A stretch of 10,223 bases of DNA from an uncultured Prevotella sp. (lineage in GTDB: Bacteria > Bacteroidota > Bacteroidia > Bacteroidales > Bacteroidaceae). Shown here in pieces: positions 6,646 to 10,223 of the stretch. The position numbers and the translations under genes are program-made. Under the pieces are notes generated by a model. The model saw only the letters and a list, made by a program, of their open reading frames with translations, ran no database searches and had not been told where the DNA came from. Within the stretch, counting starts at the first letter, position 1; the number at the start of each line of letters is the position of its first letter. The stretch is taken from positions 1-10,223 of the forward strand of contig CAAFFL010000059.1 in assembly GCA_900762125.1 (NCBI GenBank), read 5' to 3'.

Positions 6646-7752
6646 TTAATCACATTGTCTGACGACGAGGATGCTGTGGCCCTGTCCCAGATGGTCGTAG
6701 ATGCGCTCCACCTCGAGGCCGGCGTCGTGGATGCAACGGGTGAGGTCGTCGGTGTTGTACATCTTGCTGTTGCCATTGGCCAGTGCTGAAAAGTAGAGCG
6801 ACGTCATCGTCAGGCAGAATGACGCGGTCTCAAAGCGCTGGCGGTCCCAGAGTGTCTCCATGATGTAGATGCGTGTGCCGGCGTCCATCGCCGTTCGTGC
6901 GCGGCGGAGGATGCTGACGATCTGCGGCATGGAGAAGCAGTCGAGAAACTGGCTCATCCAGATGGCGTCGAGGCCGCCCCCACGCTGTGGGATGACGGTC
7001 GCGGGGTCGAGGAGGTCAACGCCGAGGCCATGGATGCGGTCGGCACCGGGCTTCCCGGCGATGTTCTTGCGGAGCAGCTCGATCTGTTGCGGCAGGTCGA
7101 GGACAGTGACGTCCACGTCCGCGTCATGCTCGACACACTGCAGCGCCCACTTGCCCGTGTTGCCGCCGACGTCGTATAGCGACCGCACATGGTGCTCACC
7201 GAAGATGATGCGGAGCGCCTCGGGGAAAGCGGAGTCGCTATAGAAATGGTCGAAGCCGAACCAGCTGCGCTGCACCTCTGAGGGCAGTGACGACAACCCC
7301 TCATAGATCGTCGGCCACGGACCGAAGTGGCTGAGCCCGGCTGGCCGTCCCTCGCTGAGCGCTTCTTCCAGATGGAACCACCCCTCGTAGTTGACGTCGT
7401 GGTTGAAGTCGATGTTCACGCGTTTGGCAGGGTCGTTGATGAGAAACCATCCGGTCTTCGTCAGCTGATAGCGCTCCGTCACGGGGTCGATGATGACCGT
7501 GCCGATGGACAGCGACGCCTCCAGCAGGCACTTCACCGCATAATCGCTGCGGCCGCTCTTCCGGACGAGTTCCTCCCGTGTAAGACCGCCATCGGCATCC
7601 CGCAGGGCGTCGAGAAGGCCCCACTTCAGCATCAGTCGCGATGCCTGGAAGACGATCGGTCCCCAGGCGATGAATTCCGCCAGATGCTGTGCCTCACGAG
7701 CCGGCATCCGGTCTTCGGTGTATTTCTTCAGAGATGGTGGAAGTATCATCAT
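6646..7752 (-). CDS. SAM-dependent methyltransferase, COMT-like (methyltransferase_2 fold)
   Basis: A 368-residue protein with the two-part layout of the plant-COMT/hydroxyindole O-methyltransferase superfamily. Residues 20-110 form a winged-helix dimerisation domain (FQASRLMLKWGLLDAL; LTREELVRKSG), and residues 190-365 a Rossmann SAM-binding domain with motif I LYDVGGNTGKWAL (192-204) and VTVLDLPQ (216-222). The LHDW segment that carries the catalytic histidine in classical COMT enzymes reads QFLDCF here (268-273), with Leu where His is expected, so a standard base-catalysed O-methylation is uncertain. Methyltransferases of this kind are found in flexirubin/aryl-polyene clusters and are thought to modify the aromatic head group. 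The start codon overlaps the upstream stop (ATGA), which supports translation from 7752 or from the next Met. It appears intact. Confidence 0.83.
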   Translation of the reverse strand: MMILPPSLKKYTEDRMPAREAQHLAEFIAWGPIVFQASRLMLKWGLLDALRDADGGLTREELVRKSGRSDYAVKCLLEASLSIGTVIIDPVTERYQLTKTGWFLINDPAKRVNIDFNHDVNYEGWFHLEEALSEGRPAGLSHFGPWPTIYEGLSSLPSEVQRSWFGFDHFYSDSAFPEALRIIFGEHHVRSLYDVGGNTGKWALQCVEHDADVDVTVLDLPQQIELLRKNIAGKPGADRIHGLGVDLLDPATVIPQRGGGLDAIWMSQFLDCFSMPQIVSILRRARTAMDAGTRIYIMETLWDRQRFETASFCLTMTSLYFSALANGNSKMYNTDDLTRCIHDAGLEVERIYDHLGQGHSILVVRQCD

Positions 7753-8342
7753 TTCAGCTCTTTGAGTTTGTTAACCAGGAACTTGCCGAAGCGCTTTCCG
7801 GCACTCTTCAGTCCGTCGCCCCAGAGGTTCGACATCGAGCCAAATACGCCGCCACGGCTTTGAATATAGAACGTCACGAGGTTGTCCGTGCTGCCCTTTC
7901 GGCGCACATAGCAGACGATGTTGCAGTCGCCGTTGCGGTTGACCTCGTGTGGCTCCATCACCAAAATGGTATCGGTCTGGATGTCCTCCGACAGCACGAA
8001 CGGCACCTTGATGAGAGCCTCATTGGCAAACGGCACAAACACCGCACGGAAGCTCGGCCGGAGCTCGTTTTCCCATTCGTTCTTTGCGTTATAGTCCGGC
8101 TGCTCAGCCTGTCGGAATTTCAGCCAGTGGTCGATGTCGAGACCGGAGATCGTGATCTTCGAAAGGTCCTCTACGACCTGCATGCTTGCCATACCCTTCA
8201 GTGCGGTGATGTCGCCGGCGAAGGTTACCTTGTCGGCACTCGGCTTAAAGATGTTGTCCAGGCGGTCGAGCTTCGACTTGATTTGTGCCGAGGCACTCAC
8301 GGCTACCATTGCCGTCAACAATAAAACGATAATCTTTCTCAT
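7749..8342 (-). CDS. Small secreted protein of unknown function
   Basis: A 197-residue protein starting MRKIIVLLLTAMVAVSASA, a classical Sec signal peptide with likely cleavage after ASA-19, so the mature protein should be periplasmic or surface-exposed. It has no lipobox cysteine. I do not recognise the domain by name. The mature part contains VTFAGDITALKG near the start, VPFANEALIKVPFVLSED in the middle, and a basic C-terminus (GKRFGKFLVNKLKELK). The frame is open upstream to 8393, but those 17 extra codons overlap the preceding gene and precede the signal peptide, so I chose 8342, four bases past the upstream stop. Its segment GDITALK is similar to GNASVLK in the N-terminal part of the neighbouring chimera (8347-8820), which suggests the two secreted proteins were once paralogous neighbours. 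Its role in the pigment cluster is unknown. Confidence 0.75.
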   Translation of the reverse strand: MRKIIVLLLTAMVAVSASAQIKSKLDRLDNIFKPSADKVTFAGDITALKGMASMQVVEDLSKITISGLDIDHWLKFRQAEQPDYNAKNEWENELRPSFRAVFVPFANEALIKVPFVLSEDIQTDTILVMEPHEVNRNGDCNIVCYVRRKGSTDNLVTFYIQSRGGVFGSMSNLWGDGLKSAGKRFGKFLVNKLKELK

Positions 8343-8346
8343 TGTT

Positions 8347-8820
8347 TTAGTCTTTAATATTCTGTAATACCAACGCGGAGTTGGTGCCGCCAAAGCCGAA
8401 GCTGTTGCTGAGGACGGTGTCCACGGGTGTGTCCACGGTGACGGGGGTGATGTTCAGTCCCTCACTGTATTCGTCGGGATGCTCGAAGTTGAGGTTCGGC
8501 GCCACGAAGCCATGCTGCATCATCAGCACGGAGTAGACCGCCTCGCTGGCGCCCGCCATCCAACACTCGTGGCCCGTGAGGCCCTTCGTACTCGAGATCA
8601 GCGCGTGGTGGCCGCGGAACAGCTGGCCGAGGGCGATGGCCTCATACATATCCCCCTGATGTGTGGATGTGGCATGGGTGAAGTCGATCTCCACTGAGAA
8701 GTTGGCGCCAGCTTCCTTCAGCACACTGGCATTACCCGATTTCACTGCGCTGTCAGCCAACGCCGTCATTGTGGCGAAGAGGTAGCAGATAAACAATAGT
8801 ACTTTTTTCATTTTCCTCAT
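8347..8820 (-). pseudogene. Chimeric gene: secreted-protein N-terminus fused to the C-terminal quarter of a ketosynthase
   Basis: A 157-residue frame made of two unrelated parts. Residues 1-47 begin MRKMKKVLLFICYLFATMTA, a Sec signal peptide, followed by SAVKSGNASVLKEAG, as in a secreted protein. From about residue 48 it becomes the C-terminus of a FabB/FabF ketosynthase: THATSTHQGD with H49, SSTKGLTGH with K79 and H84, GFVAPNLNFE, and SNSFGFGGTNSALV near the end. These 110 residues correspond well to the last 110 of E. coli FabB, so about 300 residues are absent, including the nucleophile Cys and the whole first half. The fusion is exactly in frame. It sits 17 bases after fabG and 4 bases before the next secreted-protein gene. 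The simplest reading is one deletion that removed most of a secreted-protein gene and most of the following ketosynthase. The product cannot be an active synthase. Met4 is an alternative start. Confidence 0.82.
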
Positions 8821-8837
8821 TTATGATTATTTGCTGA

Positions 8838-9569
8838 TTAAGTATATAGTCCTCCATTGATGCTGATGACCTCACCGGTGACGTAGCTGGCGTCGGGCGA
8901 AGCAAGGAACGCCACGACGGCGGCGACCTCCTCGGGACGGCCGAAGCGCTGCATGGGAATCATCTTCTTCAGATTGTCTTGGTCGAGGTCGCGTGTCATA
9001 TCGGTGTCGATGAAGCCCGGTGCCACGGCGTTGACGGTGACGCCACGCGGTGCCACCTCCTGCGCCAGAGCCTTCGTAGCCCCGATGATGCCGGCCTTCG
9101 CCGCACTGTAGTTCACCTGTCCCGGCAGACCCTTCAGTCCCGAGAGCGACGCTATATTAATAATGTGTCCCTCATGTTTGCGCGGCATCATGTGCTTCAG
9201 CACGCGGCGCGTGAGGAAGAAGAAACCATTGAGCGTGGTGTCGACGACGCTGTGCCAGTCCTGATCGCTCATCATGAACATCACGTTGTCGTGGCGCACG
9301 CCGGCATTGTTGACCAGCACGGAGATGTAGTCGTCCGGATGCTGCTGCTCCCACTGGTCGATAGCTGCGTCCATGGCGGCCTCGTCAGCGACGTCGAAGG
9401 GCAGGAGCTCGGCCTGACCGCCTTGCTCAGCGATGAGCTGTTGCACCTCGCGGGCGGCCGCCTCGTTGCTCCGATAGTTGATGATGACGGGCTGTCCGGT
9501 CTTCGCCAGGCGCAGTGCCACGGCACGGCCGATACCTCTGGAGGCTCCAGTCACTAATGCATATTTCAT
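8838..9569 (-). CDS. fabG: 3-oxoacyl-ACP reductase (FabG-type short-chain dehydrogenase)
   Basis: A complete 243-residue short-chain dehydrogenase. The cofactor loop is TGASRGIG (7-14), the structural motif NNAG is at 87-90, and the catalytic residues are S141, Y154 and K158 (IASLSG; NYSAAKAG). PGFIDTDMT (about 189-197) is the FabG segment after the active site. It would reduce 3-oxoacyl-ACP to 3-hydroxyacyl-ACP with NADPH during polyene growth. The fourth member of the usual tetrad, an Asn in DTNL, reads DTTLNG here (T112 at the Asn position), which might be a subfamily trait. It is the first gene of the minus-strand operon, about 26 bases downstream of the predicted transcription start of a Bacteroidota-type promoter. 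The adjacent truncated ketosynthase suggests an original fabG-ketosynthase module. Confidence 0.92.
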   Translation of the reverse strand: MKYALVTGASRGIGRAVALRLAKTGQPVIINYRSNEAAAREVQQLIAEQGGQAELLPFDVADEAAMDAAIDQWEQQHPDDYISVLVNNAGVRHDNVMFMMSDQDWHSVVDTTLNGFFFLTRRVLKHMMPRKHEGHIINIASLSGLKGLPGQVNYSAAKAGIIGATKALAQEVAPRGVTVNAVAPGFIDTDMTRDLDQDNLKKMIPMQRFGRPEEVAAVVAFLASPDASYVTGEVISINGGLYT

Positions 9570-9601
9570 ATTTTATACGGCTTGTTATTCTCTTTAATAT
9601 G

Positions 9602-9628
9602 CAAAAGTAGCAAAAAATACGCAGACAA
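9602..9628 (-). promoter_or_regulatory. Bacteroidota-type promoter for the fabG operon
   Basis: On the minus strand TACTTTTG (9602-9609) is an exact match to the Bacteroidota -7 element TAnnTTTG. A TTG (9626-9628) lies 16 bases upstream of it, close to the position of the -33 element. The implied start of transcription leaves a short leader of about 25 bases before the fabG ATG at 9569. Confidence 0.6.
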
Positions 9629-9796
9629 CCTTACGTTTTCGCTTTTTTTATATAATTGTGTCGGAAACGGACAGTAATGAGCCAATAACGGTTTCATGTC
9701 GATGGCACCGTTTTTTGGCGAACAACTTGCATATTCATGCCTGAATAGTTAATAAATGTAAAGAACACTAAGAAAATGCAGATGGCATAGTTACGT

Positions 9797-9820
9797 TTTG
9801 CTACTTTATTTGTAATTTTG
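9797..9820 (+). promoter_or_regulatory. Candidate promoter for gltB
   Basis: TAATTTTG (9813-9820) exactly fits TAnnTTTG, about 38 bases upstream of the gltB ATG. The nearest upstream TTTG (9797-9800) is only 12 bases away, too close for an ideal -33 element, so the -33 is weak or unrecognised. TTTTGCTACTTT (9797-9808) occurs in inverted orientation in the fabG promoter. The rest of the 9570-9858 spacer is AT-rich and holds no gene that I can see. Confidence 0.4.
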
Positions 9821-9858
9821 CCTAAATATTGATAGGTAAATTACAAAATTAGTAGCAA

Positions 9859-10223
9859 ATGCAAAGAAATGGATTGTACAACAGCGCCTACGAGCACGAT
9901 GCGTGTGGCGTAGGTATGGTAGTGAATATCCATGGGGGCAAGAGCCATCAACTCGTCGACAACGCACTGAAAGTGCTGGAAAACCTGCGGCACCGCGGTG
10001 CTGAGGGTGCCGACGGCAAGACCGGTGACGGTGCCGGTATCCTCTTGCAGATTCCCCACGAGTTTATTCTTCTTCAGGGTATCCCGGTTCCGGAAAAGGG
10101 CAAATACGGCACAGGACTCGTCTTCCTGCCGAAAGAGGAGAAGCGTCAGCGCGAGATCCTCTCCATCATGATTGAGGAGATTGAGCGTGAGGGCTTGCAG
10201 CTCATGCACCTTCGCACCGTCCC
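9859..10223 (+). CDS. gltB: Glutamate synthase large subunit, N-terminal part (runs off the window)
   Basis: The first 121 codons of a glutamate synthase large subunit, open to the right edge. The N-terminus MQRNGLYNSAYEHDACGVG carries the short propeptide and the class II glutamine amidotransferase nucleophile Cys16 (EHDACGVGMV), which in this family becomes residue 1 after processing. HRGAEGADGKTGDGAG further on is the conserved glutaminase-domain loop, followed by LLQIPHEF. The enzyme transfers the amide nitrogen of glutamine to 2-oxoglutarate to make glutamate, in the cytoplasm. The start is certain within the frame, since a TAG stop lies only one codon upstream (9853-9855). It is divergent from the pigment operon and is probably a housekeeping gene that marks the boundary of the cluster. 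Confidence 0.95.
   Translation, partial: MQRNGLYNSAYEHDACGVGMVVNIHGGKSHQLVDNALKVLENLRHRGAEGADGKTGDGAGILLQIPHEFILLQGIPVPEKGKYGTGLVFLPKEEKRQREILSIMIEEIEREGLQLMHLRTV

Noticed and set aside
8343..8393. Longer start (17 extra codons) for the secreted protein.
   Set aside because: The extension overlaps the upstream frame and would bury a textbook signal peptide; the start at 8342 fits gene spacing.
9681..9719. Stem-loop on the plus strand (AACGGT / ACCGTT with a 14-base loop, then a T run) in the fabG-gltB spacer.
   Set aside because: The stem is only 6 bp with a long loop and lies upstream of the likely gltB start of transcription, so it could be a chance structure. Kept as a note only.

Overview
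The window looks like Bacteroidota DNA, most probably a Prevotella-like member of the Bacteroidales. The genes carry no clear Shine-Dalgarno sequences, and they are GC-rich blocks separated by AT-rich spacers. A Bacteroidota-type -7 element (TAnnTTTG) lies upstream of fabG. The gene content matches an aryl-polyene/flexirubin-type lipid-pigment cluster. The genus is inferred, not proven.

Layout. Everything from about 9570 down to 277 is read on the minus strand. In transcription order: fabG ketoreductase (8838-9569); a chimeric gene that joins a signal peptide to the last quarter of a ketosynthase (8347-8820); a small secreted protein (7749-8342); a COMT-like methyltransferase (6646-7752); an acyl carrier protein (6369-6623); an LpxL-like acyltransferase split by an in-frame TAA (5426-6307); a hot-dog dehydratase-like protein (4974-5429); a 4HBT thioesterase (4491-4967); a complete ketosynthase fused to a half-length ketosynthase-like domain (2717-4486); and a terminator hairpin (2668-2703). 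A second block follows: a second acyl carrier protein (2344-2604), a mosaic gene with a ketosynthase-like start and a dehydratase-like end (1785-2240), a GT2-PlsC fusion (277-1803), and a frameshifted relic (73-276). At the right edge gltB (glutamate synthase large subunit) starts on the plus strand and runs off the window. The 9570-9858 spacer holds the divergent promoters.

How the genes would work together. In this type of pathway an aromatic starter on an acyl carrier protein is extended by the ketosynthase with its partner, reduced by FabG and dehydrated by hot-dog enzymes without enoyl reduction, giving a conjugated polyene. A methyltransferase decorates the head group, and LpxL/PlsC-type acyltransferases and a GT2 enzyme attach the product to an envelope lipid. 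The aromatic ammonia-lyase, starter ligase, MMPL exporter and LolA-like protein usual in such clusters are not in this window.

Main observation. The cluster seems damaged at several independent places: a deletion-type fusion in one ketosynthase, a mosaic remnant of another ketosynthase plus a dehydratase, a nonsense codon in the acyltransferase, and a frameshifted relic at the left end. The one ketosynthase with a full Cys-His-His set carries a 7-bp tandem repeat inside its reading frame. I do not see a wholly new system. The unusual part is a known pathway caught during decay or remodelling, or else assembly artefacts at these junctions.
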